DNA of 64,000 nucleotides from an uncultured Anaerolineae bacterium (GTDB lineage Bacteria > Chloroflexota > Anaerolineae > Promineifilales > Promineifilaceae). Of the stretch, positions 45,001-54,078 are shown piece by piece; within the stretch, counting starts at the first letter, position 1, and each line of letters begins with the position of its first letter. The position numbers and the translations under genes are program-made. The notes beneath the pieces are model-generated. The model was not told the origin of the DNA, made no database searches, and worked only from the letters and a program-made list of their open reading frames with translations. The stretch lies in the NCBI GenBank assembly GCA_937943625.1, contig CALEAD010000007.1, positions 1-64,000 of the forward strand, written 5' to 3'.

Positions 45001-46006
45001 AAAGCGGCTCACAAGGGGGCTGGTTGGCCTGGTAAGCCGTACAGGCAAGCCGCACGTTTCTGGCAACGTCCATGCAGAGGCAGAATATGTCACCGGAGCC
45101 AGCAGCACTCATTCCCAACTCACGCTGCCCATTCTCTACCAGGAAAAGCTGATGGGCATTCTCGCCATTGAGAGCGATCAATTTAACGCCTTTAACCCGG
45201 TGATACAGGAAACGGCCGTGCGCCTGGTAACTCACGCCGCCACCGCCATAGCCAATGCTCAGCTTTACCAGCAAGTCCATGCTGCCAATCTGGCCAAGTC
45301 AGAATTTGTTTCGATGGTTTCACACGAACTAAAGACGCCGATGACGGCCGTGCGTGGCTACACTGAACTGATGCTTTCCGGCATGACCGGCGCCTTAACG
45401 CCACAGCAGCAAGGATTTCTGGAAAAGATCATTACAAACATAGACCGCATGGGGCGGCAGATTCGCGACCTCACCGACATCTCCCGCATCGAGACCGGCC
45501 GCATGTTAATTACCCTGGCTCCTGCCCATTTTGCCAACATTATCAGCGAAACCCTACCTAGTATACAGACACTGGCCGACGCCAAGAAAATTCAGCTAAA
45601 TCTGGATTTGCCGCCGGATCTACCCGCGGTGATGGTAGACCACGAGCGCATGGTGCAGGTGCTCACCAACCTGTTAAGCAATGCCTGCAAATACTCCCCC
45701 GAAGGCACACAGGTACAAATCAGTCTGCACGCAGACCGGATGATGCTGCCAGGCAGCGAAGTGGCAAAGCAGGTAGTGGTTTGCGCCATTCGCGACCAGG
45801 GCTACGGCATTTCTGAAGCAGACCAAAAACGCCTGTTTACCAAGTTTTTCCGCGCCGATGATCCCCAGATTCGCAAGGCAGCAGGAACCGGCTTGGGCCT
45901 TTCCATCACAAAAGGCATTATTGACCTGCACGGGGGACACATCTGGGTCGAGAGCCAGCACGGAGTGGGCACAACCTTCTTCTTTGCCGTCCCGCAGGCG
46001 GATTGA
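42032..46006 (+). CDS. Hybrid-length sensor histidine kinase: PDZ-like, 7TM, four GAF, HisKA, HATPase
   Basis: A 1324-residue membrane kinase. After helix 1, residues about 70-140 (VTAVDGIPVPDQASYNQLLA, VGDRVTFTL) look like an extracytoplasmic PDZ domain, followed by about seven more helices to residue 400. Four GAF domains follow (about 435-560, 600-740, 760-920, 930-1080). HisKA has phospho-acceptor H1098 in SMVSHELKTPMTAV; HATPase shows NACKYSPEGTQV, DQGYGISEADQKRLF and GTGLGLSITKG. There is no receiver domain and no response regulator gene nearby. GTG at 42032 starts the frame; GTG at 42041 is an alternative. Coupling to the preceding glycosyltransferase suggests envelope sensing. Confidence 0.88.
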   Translation: MSIVSKERVTQLQVILVSLLLAATAVIYVLLPLNALRWAQQPFPGFLLDPNLVISDGGEKSWPTKLLAEPPAYPERVTAVDGIPVPDQASYNQLLATYQVGDRVTFTLAQPPDSSIIPPRTPERPTRQLTIELFHLSNTDLWNQFWLVYLVGLFFFVVGAWTFAVRPQAEAAQTFAVFTALAALTAGCLFDMNSTQQFVRIWIAAISLVGSAALLLSLIFPHQPRLLMQYPWLKWLVILPAVLLTLWGQLWLNPGSDPWAYAIPWRYTYLLNALALLLAIGVTAYRSIASPSALARQQAQIILVGSLLAFLPLIILFLSMAFTLQLSWLTQALYVPPIVLYPLTIGYTIIRYRLLEIDLVLRRGIPAVVVLALLVGALALLFNGLSIAFGAEMGPLNNPLFTAVLMILLLLLFNPLRTWFQQELDQLLFRQPVALDGLLRDYSRDLTTAVTIEQVTQTALNYANKAIPDCTTYLYLPDDRTACYREVSNGAGAQIPFSSPLVSYLRHESGVVDLVEERTWPKEVLSCREQILAMKISTLAPINNGQDLLGWLALPPRQDGRPFRGSELTFLTALANQSLIALERANVVRRLEMRLVEQDRLSQFSQALNFTLDFDDLLELVYTNYQRMFEVASLYVHLRNRETGALYTAFYVEGDERYTQREGLQQVVQDERLWQTLHTGQMWLEVADNRSWVMAPLNAGPDTLGILQAEVPYALQEADRQLFMVFADRTAVALDRLYANQQLQKRAQQLEILNQVTLSLATTRELNPLLNLILDKAIELLDTEAGTIMLSHEDSGELEFRVVRGPASQELTGKRLPVGTGLAGRVAQSGRPVIVNRVQDDQRWFSQVDAVTSFQSNAILTVPLIRESSVPGVLQVINKRNGAPFTEEDQQLLMAFAGQAVVVMENARLLQQTDQALQERVNELFLLQQLDRDLNTTLELNRVLGLTLDWALRVCRGTAGIVLLLDEQRNVLTYAAYGYDPDFDFDQVMQKRLTRGLVGLVSRTGKPHVSGNVHAEAEYVTGASSTHSQLTLPILYQEKLMGILAIESDQFNAFNPVIQETAVRLVTHAATAIANAQLYQQVHAANLAKSEFVSMVSHELKTPMTAVRGYTELMLSGMTGALTPQQQGFLEKIITNIDRMGRQIRDLTDISRIETGRMLITLAPAHFANIISETLPSIQTLADAKKIQLNLDLPPDLPAVMVDHERMVQVLTNLLSNACKYSPEGTQVQISLHADRMMLPGSEVAKQVVVCAIRDQGYGISEADQKRLFTKFFRADDPQIRKAAGTGLGLSITKGIIDLHGGHIWVESQHGVGTTFFFAVPQAD

Positions 46007-46020
46007 GTCATCGTCTCGCC

Positions 46021-46126
46021 TCCCTTGAAAATGACCGCCGACGGCAGACCACAGACCGCCGACCGCCGTCTACGGTCTAACTTGTAATATGGAACCTGCG
46101 TTACGTTTTCATTCTCACGTTCGCCA
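46021..46126 (-). repeat. Composite leader repeat, inverted, after the histidine kinase (copy L8)
   Basis: Reverse strand reads GTAACGCAGGTTCC, a GCGGTCGGCGGTCTGTGGTC tract, and GGCGGTCATTTTCAAGGGAGG, pointing back at the kinase stop codon. It therefore has no gene to serve, like copy L7. Confidence 0.75.
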
Positions 46127-46130
46127 AAGG

Positions 46131-46158
46131 TTGACTTAGCTGTTTGCTGCGTTATACT
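46131..46158 (+). promoter_or_regulatory. Putative sigma-70 promoter of the SWIM-type gene
   Basis: TTGACT (46131-46136), 16-nt spacer, TATACT (46153-46158), about 143 nt before the ATG at 46301. Confidence 0.6.
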
Positions 46159-46300
46159 TAAGCTATGAATGGGTTAAACGACATCGTCTTCCCTACATAT
46201 GAGTGAGTTTACGCGCACGCTGCCTGGCGTGCGTTTTTGTTTTTCGCCCTGCGGCGCAAGGCAGGCAGGGATATATCCGCAGAGAGGAGAACCTAAACAG

Positions 46301-46543
46301 ATGGACTATACAAGGATCAGCCAGATTGAGAAGTCCAAGATTTATGCCGAGGAACGCAACGAGCGCATTTCGTTCCTCTCTTTGGCGGCAACGGTCAAAG
46401 GTGATAACACCGGCAACCACCTGGTACAGTACGACAACGGCCGTTGGCAGTGCGACTGCAATTACAACCAGACACGCCATGAGGTCTGCACCCACATCAT
46501 GGCATTGGAACGTGTGCTGGCAAATATGGTCAAGTTAGCCTGA
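46301..46543 (+). CDS. Small protein with a SWIM-like zinc-binding motif
   Basis: An 80-residue protein, MDYTRISQIEKSKIYAEERN followed by a beta strand pair and a C-x-C-x(n)-C-x-H motif, CDCNYNQTRHEVCTHIMALE. This is the SWIM pattern, which binds zinc and usually DNA or protein. GAGGAG lies about 11 nt upstream of the ATG; a longer frame to 46199 begins inside the leader. It is a single gene with its own promoter and terminator, so it is expressed independently. No function is known. Confidence 0.75.
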   Translation: MDYTRISQIEKSKIYAEERNERISFLSLAATVKGDNTGNHLVQYDNGRWQCDCNYNQTRHEVCTHIMALERVLANMVKLA

Positions 46544-46569
46544 TTCAGCCCCACCCAACCTTATACCTG

Positions 46570-46606
46570 GAACGCGCCCGGCTAACAGTCAGGCGCGTTC
46601 TTTTTA
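46570..46606 (+). terminator. Intrinsic terminator after the SWIM-type gene
   Basis: GAACGCGCC (46570-46578), 13-nt loop, GGCGCGTTC (46592-46600), then TTTTT. Confidence 0.92.
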
Positions 46607-46671
46607 TCTGCATATTTCGCCTGGTCAGGCTAAACTTAGGAAAAAATCGGCGCAGTTCATCTTCTCTGGGA

Positions 46672-46742
46672 GCAATCCTTTACAACTTCCTGACAGCAGA
46701 CGGCAGACGGTAAACGGCGGTCGGCGGTCATTTTCAAGGGAG
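46672..46742 (+). repeat. Chimeric repeat before the cupin gene: family B left part joined to the leader end (copy L9)
   Basis: AATCCTTTACAACTTCCTGACAGC belongs to family B; TAAACGGCGGTCGGCGGTCA and TTTTCAAGGGAG are the leader end. AAGGGAG at 46736-46742 stands 7 nt before the ATG. Confidence 0.75.
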
Positions 46743-46749
46743 AGCAAAC

Positions 46750-47070
46750 ATGACATACATCAAGCACGTGCCTGATTTTGTGGGGGCACAGGAAGGCAAG
46801 TTTTATAAGACGACGCTGTTTCGCGGCGAGGCGCTGATGTTAGGGCTAAACTGCCTGGAGCCAGGGCAGGTGCAGGCGCCCCACGATCACGCCAATCAGG
46901 ATAAGTTTTATTACGTGATTGCAGGCGAAGGGTTGTTTTGGCTGGGTGAGGAACGGGTAACGGCCGTTGCCAATCAGCTCGTTTGGGCGCCCGCAGGCCT
47001 TGTGCACGGCGTGGAAAACCAAAGCGACACCCGGCTGGTCTTGCTCGTTGGCATTGCCCCTGCACCATAA
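46750..47070 (+). CDS. Single-domain cupin protein
   Basis: A 106-residue cupin barrel. Motif 1 is QAPHDHANQDKFYYVIAGEG with two histidines and a glutamine/aspartate in place of the usual glutamate; motif 2 is PAGLVHGVEN with one histidine. The metal site is therefore probably intact. Small cupins range from sugar isomerases to regulators, and no substrate can be given. Shine-Dalgarno and start context (AAGGGAG, 7 nt, CAAACATG) come from the dispersed leader and match sdhD almost exactly. Confidence 0.85.
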   Translation: MTYIKHVPDFVGAQEGKFYKTTLFRGEALMLGLNCLEPGQVQAPHDHANQDKFYYVIAGEGLFWLGEERVTAVANQLVWAPAGLVHGVENQSDTRLVLLVGIAPAP

Positions 47071-47189
47071 CAAACAAAGGCGTGGTGTAAACTTTGACGG
47101 CAGGCGGCGGTCAGCGGTCAAAAAATTATTATCCATTTCCCAGGGCATCAGGAACCGTGCCCGCTTGAAAATCCAAACAAGAATCACTC

Positions 47190-47810
47190 ATGACCATCGG
47201 CGGCGTCACCTTTGACCTGAAACTGACCTTTATCATTGTGCTCACGACCATCGTGCCCCTGCTCGACCGGTACAACCACGAAATTACCGGCGTCAAGGCA
47301 TATGATCGCTTCATTTTCTACTTTGTCATCCCCATGGCGGCCATTATGCTGCTGTTCCGCGAGTCTCCGGTAGAGTATGGCTTCCGCCTGGGCAACTGGC
47401 ACGAGGGGCTGCTGTGGACGGCAGTTGCCGTAGTGGGCATGGGCGTCATTCTCTGGTTCCTGGCGCGCACGCCGGAAATGCAGAGCTATTACGAAAAGCG
47501 CAGCTACGCCCAGGTTGGCCAGATATTGTGGCTAAATGGCGTGGAGATGCTGGGCTGGGAGTTTATCTGGCGCGGCTTTTTGCTCTTTGCCTTTGCCCGC
47601 GCCTTTGGCCCTGGCCCGGCCATTTTTTTGCAGGCTGTGCCCTTTGCCTTCATGCACCTGGGCAAGCCGGAGCTGGAAACGCTGAGCACCATCTTTGGCG
47701 GCGCGGCTTTTGGCTTCGTAGCCTGGCGCACCGGCTCTTTTGTCTATCCCTTTGCCATCCACTGGTTCATGGTTACTTTGACGATGCTTATTGCCAGCGG
47801 CAGAATTTAA
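47190..47810 (+). CDS. CPBP family intramembrane glutamic-type protease homologue
   Basis: A 206-residue membrane protein with about six helices. CPBP motifs are EFIWRGFLLF (motif 1), FAFMHLGKPELE (motif 2, histidine) and PFAIHWFMV (motif 4, histidine). The usual EExxxR of motif 1 reads WExxxR here, so the first glutamate, thought to be catalytic in Rce1, is replaced by tryptophan. Related WEFFFRG/YEFFFRG variants occur, so activity is uncertain. A weak CATCAGGAACC purine run is upstream; 47085-47125 holds a GCGGTCAGCGGTC repeat fragment. A family B element follows the stop. Confidence 0.82.
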   Translation: MTIGGVTFDLKLTFIIVLTTIVPLLDRYNHEITGVKAYDRFIFYFVIPMAAIMLLFRESPVEYGFRLGNWHEGLLWTAVAVVGMGVILWFLARTPEMQSYYEKRSYAQVGQILWLNGVEMLGWEFIWRGFLLFAFARAFGPGPAIFLQAVPFAFMHLGKPELETLSTIFGGAAFGFVAWRTGSFVYPFAIHWFMVTLTMLIASGRI

Positions 47811-47812
47811 GG

Positions 47813-47950
47813 CATGATTCGTCTTCTCTGGAAACGGTGCTTCACAAATTTCTGACCGCAGACGGCAGACGGCAGACCGCCCATGACTGGCAAAATCGCG
47901 GTCGGCGGTCGGTGGTCGGCGGTCAAATTGTAAAGATCGCTTGAACCATG
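47813..47950. repeat. Family B dispersed element before the RlmD-like gene
   Basis: CATGATTCGTCTTCTCTGGA, GTGCTTCACAAATTTCTGAC, centre ACGGCAGACGGCAGACC, CAAAATCGCGGTCGGCGGTC, GGCGGTCAAATTGTAAAGAT, and TTGAACCATG. The end writes an ATG in frame with the next gene. It is very similar to the copy at 49316-49433. Confidence 0.8.
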
Positions 47951-47971
47951 CCCCGATCTTCAACCACATTT

Positions 47972-49219
47972 ATGAAAACACTCACCTTGCAAATTACGGC
48001 CGTTGCCAACGGAGGCGCCGGCATTGCCCAAGACGAAAATGGGCGCACCATCTTTGTGCCCTACACCCTACCCGGCGAAACCGTGCGCGCCGTGCTGGTA
48101 GAAGAGAAAGCGCATCACGCCTTCGCCCGGCTGGAGGAGCTGCTCATCCCCGCAGCAGACCGGGTAACGCCGCGCTGCCCCCACTTTGGCGCCTGCGGCG
48201 GCTGCCACTTCCAGCACGCCCGCTACGAAGCGCAACTGCGCCTGAAGCAGGAAATTGTGCGCGACCAGATGCAGCGCATTGGCGGCTTCAGCCAGATTGC
48301 CGTGCCGCCCACCCTGCCCAACCCCACGTCCTGGGCCTACAGCAGCGAGCTGGTTCTCAGCCCGGCAGCATCAGGGGGGTTTGGCCTCTGGTTTCCCACG
48401 GAAAAGCGGGTGGCCGCCATCAGCGAATGCCCCATAACCCACCCCGACCTGGTGGCGCTGCTGGCCGACATTGACCTGGAGCTGCCCACGCTGCGCCGCC
48501 TGACGCTGCGTATTGGCGACGACGCAGCACTGCTGGCGGCGCTGGAGGTGGAAGACGTGGAGCCGCCAGAACTGACGGTGGATTTCCCGCTTTCGGTGGC
48601 GCTGATTTTGCCGGACGAAACGGCCGTTTCCCTCATCGGCGACAGCTACACCATTCAAGCCGTCAAAGGGCGCGACTTTCGCGTCTCCGCCGGCTGCGCC
48701 TTCCCGCCCAGCCCGGCGGCGGCCGCCCTGGTCGTGGAGCAGGTGCTGGCTTTTGCCGCGCTGACCGGCGCAGAAAGGGTGCTGGAGCTGTACAGCGGCG
48801 TGGGACTGCTCACCACCTTTTTGGCCCCAGGGGCGGCCGATCTGGTGGCTATTGAGCTAAATGAGGATGCGGTGGCGGATACGGCCGTTAACCTGCCCGA
48901 CGCCGACAACGTCACCCTCTACAACGGCTGGGTCGAGGACATCCTGCCCGCCCTGGACGTGCAGCCCGACCTGGTGGTCATGAACCCCCCGGCCAAAGGC
49001 TTGACCCGCGATGCGTTAACGGCCGTGACCAACCTGCGCGCCCCTCGCCTCATCTACGTCAGCTCCGACGTGGCCACCCTGGCCCGCGACGCCAAATTCC
49101 TGACCCGCGCCGGCTACCAGCCGCTCACCATCCAGCCCATAGACGCCCGCCCACAAACCTACCACGTGGAGACGGTGTCGCTCTGGCGGTTTTCGGACAG
49201 CGCCGGGCACAGGGTATAA
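47972..49219 (+). CDS. RlmD/TrmA-like class I SAM methyltransferase homologue lacking the catalytic cysteine
   Basis: A 415-residue protein with an N-terminal TRAM domain (LTLQITAVANGGAGIAQDEN), all four ligands of the [4Fe-4S] cluster (C69, C75, C78 in CPHFGACGGC, and C153 in ISECP), and a SAM domain (LELYSGVGLLTTFLAPGAAD). In RNA uracil-C5 methyltransferases the nucleophile is the cysteine of YVSC; here it is YVSSDVATLARD, so S365 replaces it. DPPR is NPPAKG (338-340) and the F-Q-x-N motif reads FPPSP. H398/E400 remain. It may be inactive for C5 methylation or do another job. ATG at 47948 is written by a repeat, so 47972 is preferred. Confidence 0.85.
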   Translation: MKTLTLQITAVANGGAGIAQDENGRTIFVPYTLPGETVRAVLVEEKAHHAFARLEELLIPAADRVTPRCPHFGACGGCHFQHARYEAQLRLKQEIVRDQMQRIGGFSQIAVPPTLPNPTSWAYSSELVLSPAASGGFGLWFPTEKRVAAISECPITHPDLVALLADIDLELPTLRRLTLRIGDDAALLAALEVEDVEPPELTVDFPLSVALILPDETAVSLIGDSYTIQAVKGRDFRVSAGCAFPPSPAAAALVVEQVLAFAALTGAERVLELYSGVGLLTTFLAPGAADLVAIELNEDAVADTAVNLPDADNVTLYNGWVEDILPALDVQPDLVVMNPPAKGLTRDALTAVTNLRAPRLIYVSSDVATLARDAKFLTRAGYQPLTIQPIDARPQTYHVETVSLWRFSDSAGHRV

Positions 49220-49534
49220 ACGTACCGGTTACTGCGCCTGACATTACAGGCCATAAACAGAGCTTTAAGCCCGCTTAGCTGATGTAGCCCCCGTGTCGCC
49301 CGTTTACAATTTTCGGCACGGTTCATCTTCTCTGGAAAGGTGCTTTACAAATTTCTGACCACAGACGGCCGACGGCAAACCTCCCATCACTGGCAAAATC
49401 GCGGTCGGCGGTCGGTAGTCGGCGGTCAAATCAATGCGCCAGATTGAGAATCGCTTACCCCATTTTCAAAACCTTGCCGCACCACGAGAACACAGTAAAC
49501 TTAGCCGTTGACCATGCAACCATAGGAGTTTTTT
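49220..49534. other. Intergenic region before glnS with a family B element
   Basis: Bases 49316-49433 are a family B element: CACGGTTCATCTTCTCTGGA, GTGCTTTACAAATTTCTGAC, AAAATCGCGGTCGGCGGTCG and GTCGGCGGTCAAATC; its right terminal TGAACCATG is missing. Bases 49220-49310 show nothing I can name. No gene is seen. Confidence 0.6.
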
Positions 49535-51208
<1,674 letters not shown>

Positions 51209-51337
51209 GGATCAGAGACTGGAGATTGGAGATTAGCTAACTTCTAATTGGCGTGGAGGCTTCAACAGGGGACTCTCTGGCTAAAGCCTCCACGCCAGGG
51301 GCTTGTTCTAAACGATTACTGACTGGCGGAGGTTGAG

Positions 51338-51544
51338 ATGCAAAGAGCAAAATTATTCCAAAACGGCCGTAGCCAGGCTGTACGTTTGCCCCAAGAGTTT
51401 CGCTTCGCAGGGAAGGAAGTGTACATCAAGTAACTGGGCAATGCGGTTGTCTTACTGCCTGCGCAGGAGTCCTGGCAAACGCTCTTTGCCAGCCTGGAGA
51501 TGTTTACGCCCGACTTCATGGAAACACGCGAACAGCCAGAGTAA
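51338..51544 (+). pseudogene. vapB: Broken VapB-type antitoxin gene (premature TAA)
   Basis: Reads [31 protein letters not shown], then TAA at 51431-51433, and continues in the same frame as LGNAVVLLPAQESWQTLFAS and LEMFTPDFMETREQPE to a stop at 51542. The pattern is that of VapB antitoxins with a SpoVT/AbrB DNA-binding fold, in which VYIKRLGNAVVL would be continuous, so a single codon has become TAA. A Shine-Dalgarno GGAGG stands 6 nt upstream. No vapC toxin gene follows; rlmB begins on the other strand. It is probably a relic. Confidence 0.85.
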
Positions 51545-51572
51545 CGCACCAGTCTCTAATCCCCAGTCTCTT

Positions 51573-52316
51573 TTATCCAAACCCGCGCGCCTGCCAGGCC
51601 AGGTAGAGCAGCACCGACCCCGCCACGGCCGCATTTAGCGACTCCACATGGCCGCGCATGGGCAGCTCCACGATAAAATCGCAACTTTGGCGCACCAGGC
51701 GGCGTAACCCCTCCCCTTCGTGGCCGACGACAATGGCCAACGGCCGATTCAGGTCAATCTCCCCGGGTTTGCGCGCGTCGGCGCCCATGTCCATGCCTGC
51801 CACCCACACGCCTGCGGCCTGAAGCTGCTTGATGGTTTGCACCAGGTTCGTCACCTGGGCGATGAGCAGATGCTCCGTTGCACCGGCGGAAAACTGCACC
51901 ACCGCGGGCGTAATTTCCGGGGCACGGCGATCCTGCATGATCACGCCGTGTATGCCCACAATTTCCGCCGTGCGCAGCAGTTGACCAATATTTTGTGGCC
52001 CGTGCAGGAGATCGAGCAAGAGTAGCAACGGCCGTTCGCCCTTCTGCGCCGCCAGCGCCAACATCTCCCCCACTTCGGCATAGGGGTATGGCCCCACCTC
52101 CAGCAGCACCCCCTGATGGCTGCTATCCTGCGCCATTTGCCCCAACTTTTGTTTCGTGACTTGCTTCACCGGCACGCGCCGCGCTTTGGCCGCCGCCAGC
52201 AGCGGGGCTGCCAGCTTCGGCTCCAGCCCTTCTTGCAGCCAGAGGGCAATCAGCTCACGACGGCTGCCGCGCAGCGCCTCCAACACAGGGTTGCGGCGGA
52301 TGAGATATTCGGGCAT
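51573..52316 (-). CDS. rlmB: TrmH/SpoU family RNA 2'-O-methyltransferase (RlmB-like)
   Basis: A 247-residue SPOUT methyltransferase. The N-terminal substrate-binding domain is EYLIRRNPVLEALRGSRREL; the knotted SAM domain shows LDLLHGPQNIGQLLRTAEIV with the catalytic arginine, IVVGHEGEGLRRLVRQSCDF and IVELPMRGHVESLNAAVAGS. It would methylate the 2'-OH of a nucleotide in 23S rRNA (RlmB: Gm2251). The start at 52316 begins the family pattern; a longer frame to 52376 adds 20 residues from repeat DNA. cysS lies upstream on the same strand, 73 nt away, as in many genomes. Confidence 0.92.
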   Translation of the reverse strand: MPEYLIRRNPVLEALRGSRRELIALWLQEGLEPKLAAPLLAAAKARRVPVKQVTKQKLGQMAQDSSHQGVLLEVGPYPYAEVGEMLALAAQKGERPLLLLLDLLHGPQNIGQLLRTAEIVGIHGVIMQDRRAPEITPAVVQFSAGATEHLLIAQVTNLVQTIKQLQAAGVWVAGMDMGADARKPGEIDLNRPLAIVVGHEGEGLRRLVRQSCDFIVELPMRGHVESLNAAVAGSVLLYLAWQARGFG

Positions 52317-52389
52317 GGGTAAAACTAGAGACTGGAGCCTGGAGCTTAGAGATGGACCAGGTATACTGGTCTTCAACCTCTAAGCTCTC

Positions 52390-53838
52390 TCACTCCAGCT
52401 TCCAGATCGTCCCGTCGGGGCGGTCTTCCAGAATAATACCCAGGGCTTTCAGGCGGTTGCGGATAGAATCGGCCGTGGCCCAGTCACGGTTGGCGCGAGC
52501 CTGGGCGCGCAGCTCGATCAGCAGTTTCACCAGCCCCTCTTCGCGCTCGGCACTGGCGCGGCTGCCGCTGTCAGTCTCGTCGGGCACAATCCCCAGCACC
52601 TGCCCGCCCAGCTCACGGTAGAGGGCATCAATGGCTTGCAATGTGCCTTTGCTGTGCGGGCCATGCTCGTTCAGCAAAATGTTCACCTGGCGCGTCAGCT
52701 CGTGCAGCCCCGCCAGCGCTGCCGGCGCGTTAAAGTCGTCGTTCATCTTTTCCAAAAACTGCGCTTTGGTCTCTGCCAGCAAAGTCAGCACGCCAGGGTC
52801 CGCCTCCCCCTCCGCGGCGGTGCGCAGCTGCTGACGCGCCAGGGTCACGGCGCCCCAAATGCGTTGCCACCCTTTATAGGCTGCCTCGACGGCCTCATCG
52901 GAAAAGTCAATGGGGCTGGCGTAATGGCTGGAAAGGATAAAGGTGCGAATGGCTTCAGGGCGCCAGCGCCTCAGCGCTTCCTGAATGGTGAGCGAGTTGC
53001 CCAGGCTCTTGCTCATTTTTACGCCGTCCAGCGTCAAGGAGCCGGTGAGCATCCAGTAGCGGGCAAAGGGCTCGCCGTGCGCGGCTTCGCTCTGGGCAAT
53101 TTCGCACTCGTTGTGCGGAAAGATGTTGTCAATGCCGCCGCCGTGAATGTCGAAGGTGACGCCCAGGTATTTGTTCGCCATGGCGGAGCATTCCACGTGC
53201 CAGCCAGGGAAGCCTTCACCCCAGGGGCTGGGCCAGCGCAGGATGTGCTCCGGGTCGGCTTTCTTCCACAGGGCAAAGTCGGCGGGATGGCGCTTTTCTG
53301 TGCGCACCACCTCGCGTGTGCCCTCTTCCTGCTCTTCCAGCACCCGCCCGCTCAGCTTGCCATATTCGGGAAAAGAGGTCACGTCAAAGTAAACGGAACC
53401 GTCTGACTCGTACGCGTGCCCTTTCTCAATGAGGGTTTGCACCATGGCGATCTGTTCGGGAATGTGGCCGCTGGCGCGGGGGCTGATGTCGGGACGCTGC
53501 ACGCCGAGGGCGTCCATGTCGGCAAAGTATGCGCGCATATAGGTTTCTACTACCTGCATGGGAAGCGCAGAAAGCTGGCGCGCCTTTTTGAGGATGCGGT
53601 CTTCGCCGGTGTCCAGCATGTGGCCGACGTCGGTGATATTTTGCACGTAGAGCACGTCGTAGCCCAGGTAGCGCAAGTAGCGCACGATCACGTCAAAGCT
53701 GACGTAGGTTTTGGCGTGGCCAATATGGGCGTAGTCGTAAACCGTTGGGCCGCAGACGTAGATGTTGACTTTGCCCGGCTGCAGCGGCACAAATTCTTCT
53801 TTTTGGCGGGTGAGGACGTTGTAGATTTTCAGCGTCAT
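52390..53838 (-). CDS. cysS: Cysteinyl-tRNA synthetase
   Basis: A 482-residue class I enzyme charging tRNA-Cys. The zinc ligands and HIGH box are in [20 protein letters not shown], the zinc site is completed by HVECSAM and HNECEIAQ, and the KMSKS box is [12 protein letters not shown]. Length and order are normal. A GAGAACCC purine run is near the ATG. It is followed by rlmB on the same strand and preceded, beyond a family B repeat, by the degenerate GluRS-like gene. Confidence 0.97.
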   Translation of the reverse strand: MTLKIYNVLTRQKEEFVPLQPGKVNIYVCGPTVYDYAHIGHAKTYVSFDVIVRYLRYLGYDVLYVQNITDVGHMLDTGEDRILKKARQLSALPMQVVETYMRAYFADMDALGVQRPDISPRASGHIPEQIAMVQTLIEKGHAYESDGSVYFDVTSFPEYGKLSGRVLEEQEEGTREVVRTEKRHPADFALWKKADPEHILRWPSPWGEGFPGWHVECSAMANKYLGVTFDIHGGGIDNIFPHNECEIAQSEAAHGEPFARYWMLTGSLTLDGVKMSKSLGNSLTIQEALRRWRPEAIRTFILSSHYASPIDFSDEAVEAAYKGWQRIWGAVTLARQQLRTAAEGEADPGVLTLLAETKAQFLEKMNDDFNAPAALAGLHELTRQVNILLNEHGPHSKGTLQAIDALYRELGGQVLGIVPDETDSGSRASAEREEGLVKLLIELRAQARANRDWATADSIRNRLKALGIILEDRPDGTIWKLE

Positions 53839-53876
53839 GGGTTCTCCGGTTGATAGCTGTTAGCCTTTGGCGGCAA

Positions 53877-54030
53877 GGTTCACTGAGGGCTGAAAACAGC
53901 GCTTTACAATTTTGACGGCGGACGACAGATGGCAGCCCGCAGACGGCGGATGGCAGACAGCAGACTGGAGCCAGATCGCGGTCGGCGGTCCGCGGTTGTA
54001 GTCAAATTGGTAAGGCAGGCGTGAACCATG
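53877..54030. repeat. Family B dispersed element between cysS and the GluRS-like gene
   Basis: GGTTCACTGAGGGCTGAAAA, CGCTTTACAATTTTGACGG, centre CAGACGGCGGATGGCAGACA, AGATCGCGGTCGGCGGTCCG, AATTGGTAAGGC and GTGAACCATG. GGTTCAC/GTGAACC are inverted ends. Longer than the other copies because the centre is expanded. Confidence 0.75.
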
Positions 54031-54078
54031 CCCTTTTGGCTGATTTTGGGGATATTGTAGCTGATTACGCAATTCGTT

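Noticed and set aside
47813-49433. Repeated GGTCGGCGGTCGGCGGTC tracts as a possible CRISPR array
   Set aside because: The units are short, contiguous and lack unique spacers; they are parts of dispersed elements with different flanks, and no cas gene is present.
51333-51638. 101-codon plus-strand frame overlapping the vapB relic
   Set aside because: Different frame from the recognisable antitoxin sequence and without domain pattern; it extends into rlmB.
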